A program made the position numbers and the translations under genes. Shown piece by piece: positions 46,101-54,116 of a stretch of DNA of 64,000 nt. The number at the start of each line of letters is the position of its first letter. The stretch's first letter is position 1. Under the pieces are notes generated by a model. It made no database searches, was not told the DNA's origin, and saw only the letters and a program-made list of their open reading frames with translations. Origin of the DNA: Labilithrix sp. (GTDB lineage Bacteria; Myxococcota_A; Polyangia; Polyangiales; Polyangiaceae). The stretch lies in NCBI GenBank assembly GCA_019637155.1, contig JAHBWE010000006.1, positions 186,001-250,000 on the forward strand. Direction: 5' to 3'.

Positions 46101-47098
46101 AGGCGGCGATCGAGCTCCTCGCGGAGGCGGACCGCGCGGTGGCGATCGCGATGTACCTTCCCGCGCCGCTGCCGCTGCCGATCCGGCCCGATCCGTCGCG
46201 GCCGAAGTTCCCGATCTCGTCGCGGCGTCTCCTCGACTCGTCGCGGAAGCTCCTCGAGTCGCAGCCGGCGCTCGAGGAGCCTGCGATCGTGGACGAGGTC
46301 CCGCCCGCGTCGGCGTCCGCAGCCGAGACGCTCCCGGACCTCGAGGCGGAGAGATCGGCGCCGGAGCTCCCGGCCGAGGTCGAGCCGATCGCGGAGGCGG
46401 CGAGCGTCACCGCCGCCGCCGTCGGCGCGGGCGCGCTCTCGAACGAGGCGAGCACGGCGGTCGGCGCGGTGGAGCCCACCGAAGCGGCGGCGGAGACGAG
46501 CGCGGCGGTCGGCGCGGTGGAGCCGCCGGAAGCGGCGGCCGAGGCGAGCACCGCGGTCGGCGCGGTGGAGCCGCCGGAAGCGGCGGCCGAAGCGAGCGCG
46601 GCGGTCGGCGCGCCGCACGCCGAGGCGACGTCCGAGTCGAAGAAGCCGTCGTCGCCGGCGGCGTTGCAAGCGCCCGTGCCGCCGTCGTCGGCGACGCGGG
46701 AGGGGCTCATCGCCGAGTGGCAGCTCGCGAACCCGGTCGTCGCGGGGTTCGCGACGATCGCCGGCGAAGACGAGGCGCGCCGTCGCGCCGCGATCGTGAT
46801 CCTCGGCGCGACGCTGCCGTCGTCGTCGCTCGCGTCGTCGCTGCGGCTCGCGCTCGGCACGAAGCGCGGTCGTCAGCTCATGAACGTGCACGAGGCGAAC
46901 GGCGTCTTCTGGCTCACGCAGGAGCGCTACGAAGAGCTCGCGCGATTCCTCGGCGAGCGCGAGGCCGCCAACGGCTCGCTGACCCCGGCCGAGGCGGACG
47001 CGCGTTTGCAAGAGGTCGTCGACGTCGCCGTCCGCGAAGGCTTCAAGGCGCAGGAGATCGCGTGGTCCCTCGACGCCGTCATCGCGGCGGGCCGCTGA
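43178..47098 (+). CDS. Large GH13 (alpha-amylase superfamily) protein with repeat-containing tail
   Basis: The 1306-residue protein has an N-terminal region of about 300 residues of unknown type, then a GH13 barrel with region I DMVPNH (Asp394, Asn398, His399), region II RFD (nucleophile Asp514) and region III LLAEAFW (acid/base Glu580). Region IV reads FMNNPDED, where Pro640 replaces the usual His before the stabiliser Asp641. A C-terminal Ala/Val/Glu-rich stretch has three 16-residue repeats (about 1093-1140), followed by a folded-looking end (residues about 1170-1306). No signal peptide is seen, so it probably acts on intracellular alpha-glucan or trehalose. The exact reaction cannot be read. 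Confidence 0.85.
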   Translation: MHARRTARDAFLSSHEDDGFFAPRRGDIVLRTHAAARVFADRLNRRPGAKQTLQASELAALSLLHEMMHAVIERYRVRFPDSFTRLMKVLDAAMGEQAKVVLVDFVAAFPPPIVYRGFKRENDYTPARWLERAGPDIRTEIDEELLLLWVTSQNEAYAPIADVVGDAGLGLRYRTFIGAARQFFETEPAFGPNGETLLELLLEPGGHGSIWEQLDWVDQEWTETLGMSDHPSFQKRGGVEDLKKDEGRWFTKGGPGPGEPLLEAMRFGRKGEEKAQFSPDLNWMPQVVLIAKSVYVWLDQLSKKYEREIRRLDQIPDEELDILRARGITGLWLIGLFERSNASRRVKQMRGDTEALASAYSLYGYDIAHELGGVPAWRNLRDRAWVRGVRLAADMVPNHVGVDGQWVMNHPDWFLQAKRPPYPNYRYGGPDLSSDPRASVQIEDGYWSMTDAAVTFRRVDRHTGEERFIYHGNDGTSMPWNDTAQLDYTNPEVRRAVIETILHVAGMFPIIRFDAAMTLAKKHVQRLWFPLPGQGAGAIPSRADYSMTEEEFDAAIPIEFWREVVDTCAQRAPDTLLLAEAFWMMEGYFVRTLGMHRVYNSAFMNMLKREENQKYRETITNVLDFDPEILKRFVNFMNNPDEDTAISQFGDGDKYFGVCAMMATLPGLPMIGHGQIEGFREKYGMEYARAKFDEWINGHLVARHEKEIFPLLHRRWMFSGVDHFAIYDFDVGGVVDEDVFAYSNGAGAARALVIFHNRQKMTRGLIKRSTHREHLANELGVDPTAGEWLVVRDVPHGLEYLYSVADLVVNGIPWQLGPYEYHVLSDFRQVEASLDLPYDRLALELNGEGVPDVDFAARELYLRPLHAPLREACGKGHTGYLAAQLDAPDDAAARASIEEKLGHFADGLEWMLSRRAGRDVTLDRAAALQAAGDRFAKLHAFARAKVPPDDQALPASERAATVMHVDMLLAAIHVEAAIELLAEADRAVAIAMYLPAPLPLPIRPDPSRPKFPISSRRLLDSSRKLLESQPALEEPAIVDEVPPASASAAETLPDLEAERSAPELPAEVEPIAEAASVTAAAVGAGALSNEASTAVGAVEPTEAAAETSAAVGAVEPPEAAAEASTAVGAVEPPEAAAEASAAVGAPHAEATSESKKPSSPAALQAPVPPSSATREGLIAEWQLANPVVAGFATIAGEDEARRRAAIVILGATLPSSSLASSLRLALGTKRGRQLMNVHEANGVFWLTQERYEELARFLGEREAANGSLTPAEADARLQEVVDVAVREGFKAQEIAWSLDAVIAAGR
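46454..46597 (+). repeat. Three 48-bp tandem repeats in the GH13 gene
   Basis: Each unit codes for 16 residues of the type AVGAVEPPEAAAEAS (first residue Ala or Thr). Units two and three differ at only a few bases, indicating recent duplication. A fourth unit is started and broken off. Copy number may vary between strains. Confidence 0.9.
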
Positions 47099-47128
47099 GC
47101 GAGACTACGCGCACTGGCGCGAGCGGTA

Positions 47129-47392
47129 TCAACGCCGGTTCTTGTCGACGACGGCGAACGCGATGAGGACGAAGGCGGCGAGGCGGACGAGGTAGACGTA
47201 CGGCTGGCTCTCGCGGCCGAACGCGACGAGCACGAGCATCGCGCGGTTGAGCGCCATGCCGACGAAGGCGATCGCGAAGAGGACGAAGAGCCGGTCGCGC
47301 GTCTCGCGCCAGAACCGGAGGAAGTAGGCGGCGGCGATGAGGAACGCCATCGTCGAGCCGCCGGTGATGAAGGCGTGGAGCACGTTCGTCAT
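47129..47392 (-). CDS. Small membrane protein, DUF5985-like
   Basis: The 87-residue protein has three hydrophobic segments and a central RETRDRLF between the first two, a pattern I associate with DUF5985-type proteins (moderate confidence, from recall). It overlaps the preceding gene by 4 bases (ATGA). The two genes encode proteins of the same type and look like an old duplication. It probably forms a membrane complex with its neighbour. Confidence 0.75.
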   Translation of the reverse strand: MTNVLHAFITGGSTMAFLIAAAYFLRFWRETRDRLFVLFAIAFVGMALNRAMLVLVAFGRESQPYVYLVRLAAFVLIAFAVVDKNRR

Positions 47393-47658
47393 CGCGTCCC
47401 CTCGTTCCGCCAGACGAGACCGACGAGCAGCGCGACGACCGACGCGAGCGACGAGGCGTCGCGATAGATGATGAGGCTCACCGTGTCCTCGGTGAACAGC
47501 TCGTCGACCACGAGCAGCACGTTGTTGAAGAAGAGCCCCGCGAAGCAGATCGTGCTCCACAAGAGGAGCTGCGACTTGCTCTCGCGGTACGCGCGGAGCA
47601 GGAGGAGTGCGCAGACGAGGCTCGTCAGCGCACACAAGCCATATACGGCGTCACGCAT
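47389..47658 (-). CDS. Small membrane protein, DUF5985-like
   Basis: The 89-residue protein has three spans (LCALTSLVCALLLLRAY, LLLWSTICFAGLFFNNVLLV, ASSLASVVALLVGLVW) and a short charged ESKSQ turn after the first. Layout and length match the next gene. It overlaps the winged-helix regulator gene by 8 bases at its start, so the three genes are one operon. Confidence 0.75.
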   Translation of the reverse strand: MRDAVYGLCALTSLVCALLLLRAYRESKSQLLLWSTICFAGLFFNNVLLVVDELFTEDTVSLIIYRDASSLASVVALLVGLVWRNEGTR

Positions 47659-48058
47659 CTCCGTCCCCCTTCTTGTTGCCCCGGATCAAGAATGCGTTGG
47701 CGAAGGCACGGACGGGATCTTTTCCGTCCCGTGAGATGAGCGCAGCCACGACGTCGCTGCGGCGCAATCGGTTCAGGTCGGCGACCTCGCGGAGGACTTC
47801 GTCGATCGCGGGGCTGATCGGCTTGTACGCATACAGGAGGTCGTTGCCGATGCTCACCGTGAGGAAGCCACGTCCACACAGGATCGCCAGGTCCTGCTCG
47901 ACGCTCGCGGTCGGCAGCTTCAGCGCTGCAGCGAGCGTGCGCGCGGTGAAGGTGTGCGTCGGGTCGGATCGAAGATGGAGAAGGACGTCTAGCCGTTCGA
48001 CCGATTCGATCGAAGACGTGAGGAGCCGTGCCACATGCTCGGGTATCTTCTCCGACAC
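47651..48058 (-). CDS. Winged-helix DNA-binding regulator
   Basis: The 135-residue protein contains a winged-helix segment (RLDVLLHLRSDPTHTFTARTLAAALKLPTASVEQDLAIL, residues about 22-60) followed by a wing (GRGFLTVSIGNDLLYAYKP). There is no sensing domain beyond about 45 further residues. It heads an operon with two small membrane proteins and probably controls it or acts with them. It could also be part of a sensor complex with the membrane proteins. Confidence 0.8.
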   Translation of the reverse strand: MSEKIPEHVARLLTSSIESVERLDVLLHLRSDPTHTFTARTLAAALKLPTASVEQDLAILCGRGFLTVSIGNDLLYAYKPISPAIDEVLREVADLNRLRRSDVVAALISRDGKDPVRAFANAFLIRGNKKGDGDA

Positions 48059-48159
48059 GTATTCGGTTTGAGCTTCAACGAAGCGGGCGCTCTTCGGAAG
48101 AGGAGGTTTGTCGCAGAACGCTGCGGGCGTGTTGCCCTCCTCATCTACTTCTTCTTCAT

Positions 48160-48882
48160 CTACTCGAACTGGGAGGACGAGCTCAGGATGCCGCCTGGCG
48201 TGAAGCGATCGAACGTGTCGCTGATGACCTGGCCGTCGTAGGCGGTGACGCGAAGCGTGAATTTTCCTTCACCGAAGCCGGATGCATCCGTCAGCGTGCC
48301 GTCGGTGCCGCGCTCGAGCGGGGTCCACGTCGACGCGGCGGCCTTCTTGACCTCCACCGTCTTCAGCGGGAGGCGCGCCCCGCGCACCCACAGGCTCGTC
48401 CAGTACGGGTTCGCCTCGGTCTGGAACTGATAGCGGAGCTTCTCGTTCGACGGCGCGCACTTCACGAGCGACCAGGTCATCCGCCGCGGGTACTCCCCGT
48501 CGAAGACCTGATCGAACGCCTTTTGGCTGAGATCGACGTCGTTGGGCCCGACCGTCTCGCCGGTCGTGATGACGCGCGCCGTGACCGACTTGCCGCGCGC
48601 GGTCTTGATCGTCACGCACGTATCGCAGAGCGCGCCGTTGCCGTTGAAGCGCAAGGCGAGGCCGGCGAGGAGGTCGCCGATGCTCGCCTCGACCTCGGGC
48701 GGGTAGGGCGCGCACGAGTTCCAGAACGAGCCGTGGAACGCGACCGGCCCGAGGTTGTAGTCGCCGGCGTGCTGCTCGCCGATCGCGGTCGCGACCGGCG
48801 CGGTCGAGAACCCACCCGAAGACGGCGACGCTCCGCAAGCGAGGAGCATCGCCGTCCCGAGGAGCACGCGCGCGTGAGCCAC
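48160..48882 (-). CDS. Expansin-like lipoprotein
   Basis: The 240-residue lipoprotein (lipobox LLACGAS) follows the two-domain expansin layout. A DPBB-like first domain contains GDYNLGPVAFHGSFWNSC, LCDTCVTIKTARGKSV and DVDLSQKAFDQVF. A CBM63-like second domain has NPYWTSLWVRGARLPLKTV, the W-x-PLERG segment and GFGEGKFTLRVTAYDG. The DLS-x-AF motif and the conserved aromatic surface are typical of bacterial expansins that loosen cellulose or other polysaccharides. The start is GTG 48882. Cell-surface or secreted use is inferred. Confidence 0.82.
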   Translation of the reverse strand: MAHARVLLGTAMLLACGASPSSGGFSTAPVATAIGEQHAGDYNLGPVAFHGSFWNSCAPYPPEVEASIGDLLAGLALRFNGNGALCDTCVTIKTARGKSVTARVITTGETVGPNDVDLSQKAFDQVFDGEYPRRMTWSLVKCAPSNEKLRYQFQTEANPYWTSLWVRGARLPLKTVEVKKAAASTWTPLERGTDGTLTDASGFGEGKFTLRVTAYDGQVISDTFDRFTPGGILSSSSQFE

Positions 48883-48900
48883 GTGCGCAGTATATCGCGC

Positions 48901-51465
48901 TCAGTTCGCCGGGCAGACGTCGAAGCCGGCGGCGACGGTGGCCTCCGCCGTCGTCGCGTCGATCGACTCGACGAACGCGATGAGGTCGGCGCGGTTCGTG
49001 CCGCTCGCCGGGTCGAAGTTCGGATTGCCCGCCGTCCAGTGCGCCTTGAAGCGATCGTCGGTGAAGAGCGCGGTGAGCGTCGCGGCCTGACCGTGATGCA
49101 GGTACGGCGCGCCGAGCGTCACGCCGTACAGCGACGGCACGTTGTAGCCGGTGAAGCCCTGCGCGCGCGGGTCCGCGCCGCCGCGCCGTTCGAGCGCCTC
49201 GGTCACGGTGACGTCGAGCGCGCCGCCGGCCTGGCGGACGCCGAACGTGCCGACGTCACGGATGACGCACGAGCCCTGACCGGGTGCGCGCGCCGTGTCG
49301 TCGGGCGCCGCCGCGCCGGCGGGCGGCGTCTGGGTGGAGATCTGCGTCGTGTTCTTCGTGAGGAACGGGCCGATGCCGGCCGCCGGCGTGACGCCGGGCG
49401 CCGGGAACGCGAGCGCGCCGAAGGTGGCGGTGCCCCCGTTGCTCGGGTTGTAGGGGCGGCGCGAGATCGTCCAGCCGCCGCCGCCGTGGCACTTCGAGCA
49501 GCCGCCCGTGTCGCCCTTGAAGAGATCAGCGCCGCGCTGGACCGCCCCCGCGTCGAGGAACTTCTTGCCCTGCGCGGGCACGATGCTCTTCACGTACTCG
49601 TTGATGTCGTCCCAGTCGGTGCGGCCGCATCGCTCCTGACCGGCCGGCGTGTCGCCGATGACGCCGTCGGCGAGGTCCTTGTTCGAGAGCTGGAGCCCGC
49701 CCGGGAGCACGCCCGCGTTCACGCGGCGGACCTCCTGGCCGAGCTGCCCGCAGCTGCCGGTCGGGGCGTTCGTGATCGCTCCCTTGCCGCCCGACGTGCC
49801 GCGCGTGTTCGCCTCGAAGTCGTGCATCTCGTCGATGATGCCGGTCCAGTTGAAGAAGCGCTGGCGGCCTGCGCCGGTCGCGCCGTGCGTGAACGAGCCG
49901 TCGAGCGACGTGCTCTGGCGCGGCCCGGCCGCGAACGTCCAGGTCACGTTGTCGCTGAGGCCGTCCGGGTGGCAGGAGCCGCACGACGACCACGCCTGGC
50001 CGTTCGCGGTCGGCTCCGCCGCGGCGGTGCCGTTTCCGGACCAGCGACCGCGGCCGGTGAAGAAGAAGTGGCGGCCGCGATCGATCGCGGTCGTCGCCGG
50101 CGCGGTCGACTCCTTCACGTCAGCGACGGACTGGCTCGTGAAGTCGAGGATCGCCATGCGGTGTGAGCCCCAGCAGTTGACGTAGCCCTTCTGGAGCTTT
50201 TCGCCGATCGCGATGCCGGTGGGGTTGTGGCACGCCTTGACGTCGGAGGCGGAGGGGTTGCCCTGGACGTCGATCTGCGCCGCCTGCGTCGCTCCGATCG
50301 AGAGCTCCGCGCCGCTGTAGTCGATGCGCTGGACGACGTCGGCGCCGCGCGACACCGCGTACGCGACCTTGAGGCCCGGCACGAAGTCGACGTCGACGAC
50401 GTCGGCGAGGAAGAACTTGTTGCCGGCGATCGTCTTCTTCTGCACCGCTTGCGTGAGGTTCGCGGTGCCGTTCGCGCCGGTGACCTCCGCCTTGGTCGCG
50501 AGATCGCCGACGTGCATCACGGCGTAGAGGTTCTGATCGAAGCGGAGGGGGAGCGCCGGCGACGACGAGATCGACGGGACGAAGACCTGCGTGCCGTTGA
50601 TCGCGACGGCGTGGAGCTGGTTCGGCTGCGTCTTCTCCTCGAACGTCGCGCCGTCGAGCGGCGCGGTGTCGTTCGTGAACGGCTGGAAGTCGATCTTGCC
50701 CTTGTCGCTGCCGTCGACGCCGAAGAGGCGCACGCGGCCGATGCGGCCGTCGTTTGCCGTCTCTTTGCCCGCGACGGGCTCGCCGAAGAACTCGGTGACG
50801 ACCACGGTCTCGTCCGCCTCGTCGTCGTCGAGGTCGTTCGTGACCGCGATCGCGCGCGGGTTGCGCACCGCGCCGGCGATCGCGGTGCGCGTGCCGGCGG
50901 CGGTGTCGATGACGCTGACGCTGCCCTCCGCGAGCTCCGCGACGAAGAGCTTGGAGCCGCGCGGCGAGAGCGCGATGCCGGTCGGCTCCGAGCCGACGTT
51001 GATCGGCGCGCCGACCGCGGGCGTCGCCGTGTCGATGCCGGTGATCTTCACCACCGTCGCGGTGCCACGGTTCGCGACCCACGCCGTCTTGCTGTCGCTC
51101 GCGATGACGATCGCGGAAGGCGCGGCGCCGGTCCCGGTCTTCACGACCGAGAGGCGCGCGTTGTCACTCGTCTGGAAGAACGAGACGGAGCCATCCTCCG
51201 GGTTCACCATGCCGACGATCGCGTCGTCGTCGCTGATCGCGATCGTCCCCGACTTCGACGCGCGCTTCGCGGTGGCGCCGAGCGGCGGCGGCGTGACGAC
51301 GTCCGAGCCCGAGTCCTCCGGCGGCGTGATGACGCTCGTGTCGGGCCCTGCGTCGTCGACCGGCGCGGCGGGGGGCGAATCGTCGTCACCGCAGCCACCC
51401 GCGAGACCCGCGAACACCGTCGCCGCGACGGTGGCGGACAACATGATACTGGATTTCAATTTCAT
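48901..51465 (-). CDS. Lipoprotein with beta-propeller and di-haem cytochrome domain
   Basis: The 854-residue lipoprotein (lipobox GLAGGC) has an N-terminal region of YncE-type beta-propeller repeats (about 70-460). A C-terminal part carries two CxxCH haem motifs, CGSCH near residue 495 and CSKCH near 652, and a late GAPYLHHGQAATLTALF segment like the MauG/cytochrome c peroxidase family. It is probably an exported electron-transfer or oxidative modification enzyme. ATG 51465 follows AAGGAGG upstream. The expansin-like gene follows 18 bases after its stop. Confidence 0.88.
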   Translation of the reverse strand: MKLKSSIMLSATVAATVFAGLAGGCGDDDSPPAAPVDDAGPDTSVITPPEDSGSDVVTPPPLGATAKRASKSGTIAISDDDAIVGMVNPEDGSVSFFQTSDNARLSVVKTGTGAAPSAIVIASDSKTAWVANRGTATVVKITGIDTATPAVGAPINVGSEPTGIALSPRGSKLFVAELAEGSVSVIDTAAGTRTAIAGAVRNPRAIAVTNDLDDDEADETVVVTEFFGEPVAGKETANDGRIGRVRLFGVDGSDKGKIDFQPFTNDTAPLDGATFEEKTQPNQLHAVAINGTQVFVPSISSSPALPLRFDQNLYAVMHVGDLATKAEVTGANGTANLTQAVQKKTIAGNKFFLADVVDVDFVPGLKVAYAVSRGADVVQRIDYSGAELSIGATQAAQIDVQGNPSASDVKACHNPTGIAIGEKLQKGYVNCWGSHRMAILDFTSQSVADVKESTAPATTAIDRGRHFFFTGRGRWSGNGTAAAEPTANGQAWSSCGSCHPDGLSDNVTWTFAAGPRQSTSLDGSFTHGATGAGRQRFFNWTGIIDEMHDFEANTRGTSGGKGAITNAPTGSCGQLGQEVRRVNAGVLPGGLQLSNKDLADGVIGDTPAGQERCGRTDWDDINEYVKSIVPAQGKKFLDAGAVQRGADLFKGDTGGCSKCHGGGGWTISRRPYNPSNGGTATFGALAFPAPGVTPAAGIGPFLTKNTTQISTQTPPAGAAAPDDTARAPGQGSCVIRDVGTFGVRQAGGALDVTVTEALERRGGADPRAQGFTGYNVPSLYGVTLGAPYLHHGQAATLTALFTDDRFKAHWTAGNPNFDPASGTNRADLIAFVESIDATTAEATVAAGFDVCPAN

Positions 51466-51545
51466 ATAAGAACCCTCCTTCGTACAAACTCGAAACCGCT
51501 CAAGCTACCACGGCTCACTACCGGTGCGTCGCCGGCGCGATTCGT

Positions 51546-51824
51546 TCACGAGCGGAGGTTTCGCCGGATCACGAGCGCCGAGACCACCGCGCCGATCGCG
51601 GCGACGCCGACCGCGACGAAGAGGAGGATCCACACCGCGCTCGAGTCGCGCTGCTGTCCGCCGGGCGGGCAATAGACGTAGGTGACGGGCTCGCTTTCGG
51701 TCGCCGCGCGCTCGCAGGTGATCTCGAGGCCGTCGCCGATCGCGAGGCCCTGACATCCTCGATCGTCCGCCGCGCACGCGCGCCCGGCGCTCGAGCACTT
51801 CCGCTCGACGCTGCACGGGCTCAC
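51546..51824 (-). CDS. Small Cys-rich single-span protein
   Basis: The 92-residue protein has six Cys in its first half (CSVERKCSS, CAADDRGCQ, CERAA, YCPPGG) and one C-terminal span (VWILLFVAVGVAAIGAVVSALVI) ending RRNLRS. No signal peptide precedes the Cys region, so orientation is unclear. GTG 51824 overlaps the stop of the kinase gene upstream (GTGA), so it is translationally coupled to the kinase and may be its partner. Confidence 0.68.
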   Translation of the reverse strand: MSPCSVERKCSSAGRACAADDRGCQGLAIGDGLEITCERAATESEPVTYVYCPPGGQQRDSSAVWILLFVAVGVAAIGAVVSALVIRRNLRS

Positions 51825-53551
51825 CGCCGTCGCTTCCCCTTCGGCGCCGGCTCGGGCGGGGGCGGGAGCGGATGGAGATCGATCGTGACGAGGATGCTGC
51901 GCTCGAACGTGATCGTCTCTTCGCGCGGCTCGTGGCCGGGGGCCTCGACGCGGATCGTGTGCTGGGCGGCGTCGCGCGGGCGCTTGCCGATCGCGGGGTT
52001 CGGGAGCGTCGCGCCGTCGACGATGATCTTCGCGTCCGCCGGCATCGCGCGGATCGTGTAGTCGATCTCCTCGATCTCCTCGGTCTCCTCGGGCTTCGGC
52101 GGCGGAGCCGGGGCCGGCGCGGGCTCGTCGATCTCGACCGCGGGCGGGGCCTGCTTCTTCGCGCGGAGCACGAGGAGGCCGCCGGCGGCGCCGGCGAGGA
52201 GCACGGTCCCGAGCGCGATCGACACGACGACGAGCGCGACGTTGCTCGTGCGCGGGGCGGGCGGCAGCGGAGCGGCGGCGGCGATCGACGCGGCGGCGGC
52301 GTGCACGACGGGCGCGCTCATCGTCTCCGGGCGCGGCGGCTGCACCGGAGTCCCGAGCCCGCGGTAGGTCTCGCCCGAGATGGCCGCGTTCGGGGGCCCG
52401 AACATCGAGCCCGGCGGGATCGTCTCCTGCGCGTCGACCGTGAAGCCGAACGGCAGCTTCTGGAGCGGCATCGTGTGCTCGTCCGTCGAGCCGAGGCGCC
52501 GGAAGCGGGCGAGCTGCTCCTCCACCGCGTGCGTGATCTTCGCGCGCGTCGAGGCGAAGACCTCCGCGACGTACGCGCCGACGTCGCGCGCGCTCGCGTC
52601 CTGCGTCGAGAGCAGCCACGCCTCGAGCTCGTCGGCCATCGCGTCCGCGGTCGGGTACCGATTCTCGCGCTCGTGCGCCATCGCGCGCGCGCAGATCTCG
52701 GCGAGCCGCGGCGGCGCCGACGGCGCGACGTGGAGCACGTGGGGGAGGCGTCCCTCCGCGAGCATCATCAGCTTGTCGTCGCCCTTGCGGAACAGGCGGC
52801 GGCGCGTGAGCGCCTCGTGGAGCATGACGCCGACCGAGAACACGTCGGCGCGGCGATCGACCTCCTCGCGGCACGCTTGCTCCGGCGCCATGTATTCGAG
52901 CTTGCCCTTGAAGTCCTCGGGCCGCGCCTCGGCCGCGAGCGCGGCCTTCGCGATGCCGAAGTCGAGCACCTTCACCCCGCCGGCCCACGCGATCATGACG
53001 TTCTGCGGTGAGACGTCGCGATGGACGACGTTGAGCGGCTTGCCGTCGAAGTCGCGGAGGTCGTGCGCGTAGTGGAGACCGCGCAGCGTGTCGACGAGGA
53101 TGCGGAGGTGGAACGAGAGCGGGGGTGGCAGCGCGTCCTTCTTGCGTGCGACGCGCACGTAGGGGACGCCTTCGAGGAACTCCATCGCGATGAAGTGGAG
53201 GCCGGTCTTCTCGTCCGTGCCGACCTCGAGCGTCTGGACGACGTTCGGATGATTGAGCCGCGCGGCGAGGCGCGCCTCGTCCATGAACATCTTCACGAAC
53301 GACGGGTCTTGCGCGAGGTCGGGGCGGAGCTGCTTGATGACGACGAGCTTCTCGAAGCCCACGTCCTGCGTCACCGCGAGGTACACGTCGGCCATCCCGC
53401 CCTCGGCGAGCATGCCGATGTACCGGTACTTCCCCACCCCTCGGATCGCCTCGCCCGTCGCGGGGACGACGCGGATGCTGGACAGGCTATTGGCGTTCAC
53501 GCGTAGCGCCCGGAGCGTAGCACCCCGCCCCGCCGTGGGCGTTCTTGCCAT
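51821..53551 (-). CDS. Membrane Ser/Thr protein kinase
   Basis: The product, about 576 residues, has a kinase domain (MLAEGGMADVYLA, ATP Lys in VVIKQL, NVVHRDVSPQNVMI, DFGIAKAAL, KLEYMAPEQACR). The Lys of HRDxKxxN is Ser, a variant also seen in domain 2 of the double kinase. A span (VALVVVSIALGTVLLAGAAGGLLVL) follows near residue 440, then a PEGA-like domain (TIRAMPADAKIIVDGATLP) and a basic tail. ATG 53551 was used; GTG 53500 (559 residues) is a fair alternative. The Cys-rich membrane protein gene follows. Confidence 0.91.
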   Translation of the reverse strand: MARTPTAGRGATLRALRVNANSLSSIRVVPATGEAIRGVGKYRYIGMLAEGGMADVYLAVTQDVGFEKLVVIKQLRPDLAQDPSFVKMFMDEARLAARLNHPNVVQTLEVGTDEKTGLHFIAMEFLEGVPYVRVARKKDALPPPLSFHLRILVDTLRGLHYAHDLRDFDGKPLNVVHRDVSPQNVMIAWAGGVKVLDFGIAKAALAAEARPEDFKGKLEYMAPEQACREEVDRRADVFSVGVMLHEALTRRRLFRKGDDKLMMLAEGRLPHVLHVAPSAPPRLAEICARAMAHERENRYPTADAMADELEAWLLSTQDASARDVGAYVAEVFASTRAKITHAVEEQLARFRRLGSTDEHTMPLQKLPFGFTVDAQETIPPGSMFGPPNAAISGETYRGLGTPVQPPRPETMSAPVVHAAAASIAAAAPLPPAPRTSNVALVVVSIALGTVLLAGAAGGLLVLRAKKQAPPAVEIDEPAPAPAPPPKPEETEEIEEIDYTIRAMPADAKIIVDGATLPNPAIGKRPRDAAQHTIRVEAPGHEPREETITFERSILVTIDLHPLPPPPEPAPKGKRRR

Positions 53552-53651
53552 GCAGGATTGCCCCGCTCTCCCCGCATATTTTCGAGGGTTCGCGGGCTTC
53601 GAGCCCGGAACACGCGTTGCACGATCCCGCCGCAGTGCTATGAGGCCCGCC

Positions 53652-53891
53652 ATGAAGCTCGGCGCGTTGATGGTCGTGGTCTCCGCGATGGCCGCGTGCG
53701 CCCCCAAACCCGCGGCGCCCCCGACCTCGACCACACAGCTCACCTCCGCCGAAATCACCCCCGCCGAAGACGCCCCCAAGACCGGCAAGCCCCAGCTCGC
53801 AAAAGGCCTCGACGCCGCCATCGACGACGAAGCAAAGCCCTCGAAAGACTCCCCCCGCAAACCCGGCGGCGGCTTCAGCGGCTACAAGTAG
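53652..53891 (+). CDS. Small lipoprotein
   Basis: The 79-residue product has signal MKLGALMVVVSAMAAC with a lipobox Cys, then a disordered Ala/Pro/Lys-rich chain ending GGGFSGYK. ATG 53652 fits the signal peptide best; ATG 53640 adds four residues. It is probably a periplasmic anchor or a very short peptidoglycan-linked lipoprotein; there is no family match. It is divergent from the kinase gene. Confidence 0.68.
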   Translation: MKLGALMVVVSAMAACAPKPAAPPTSTTQLTSAEITPAEDAPKTGKPQLAKGLDAAIDDEAKPSKDSPRKPGGGFSGYK

Positions 53892-53997
53892 AGCCACCCG
53901 AAAGGGGCCGGCGCCGGGCCCGCGAGTCGCGCGTCGCGGCCGCCAAGAACGTGGGCCGCGAGCGTCGCGGTCGGCCCGCCGAGCGTCGCGTCCAAAA

Positions 53998-54102
53998 GGG
54001 GCCCCAGAAGCGGCCGCGAATGCGGGCGCGAAGCGCCCCGAGCGCAAAGCGCGAGGGCCGTGTCTGGGGTGGGGGTGTCGGGGGCGAAGCCCCCGACGTT
54101 GA
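53998..54102 (-). repeat. Interspersed triple-hairpin repeat, copy D (105 bp)
   Basis: This copy is intergenic, 14 bases downstream of the HAD gene stop and in its sense orientation. Hairpins are GGGGGC-TTC-GCCCCC, GCGC-TTT-GCGC and GGGCGC-TTC-GCGCCC. It lies between the convergent small lipoprotein and HAD genes, where it might act as a terminator. One base in the third-hairpin tail differs from the other copies (CATTCGCGG instead of CTTTCGCGG). Confidence 0.92.
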
Positions 54103-54116
54103 GTAGCCCCGTTTGC

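Noticed and set aside
46454..46597. Regular 48-bp units that could suggest a CRISPR array
   Set aside because: There are no spacers; the units are contiguous and code for a repeated peptide in frame.
42950..47011. 1353-codon open frame antisense to the GH13 gene
   Set aside because: It is a shadow of the real gene; composition is low-complexity Arg/Glu/Val and no domain is visible.
48035..48241. Small frame with a hydrophobic run at the regulator/expansin boundary
   Set aside because: It overlaps the start of the regulator on the other strand, has no ribosome site and no family pattern.
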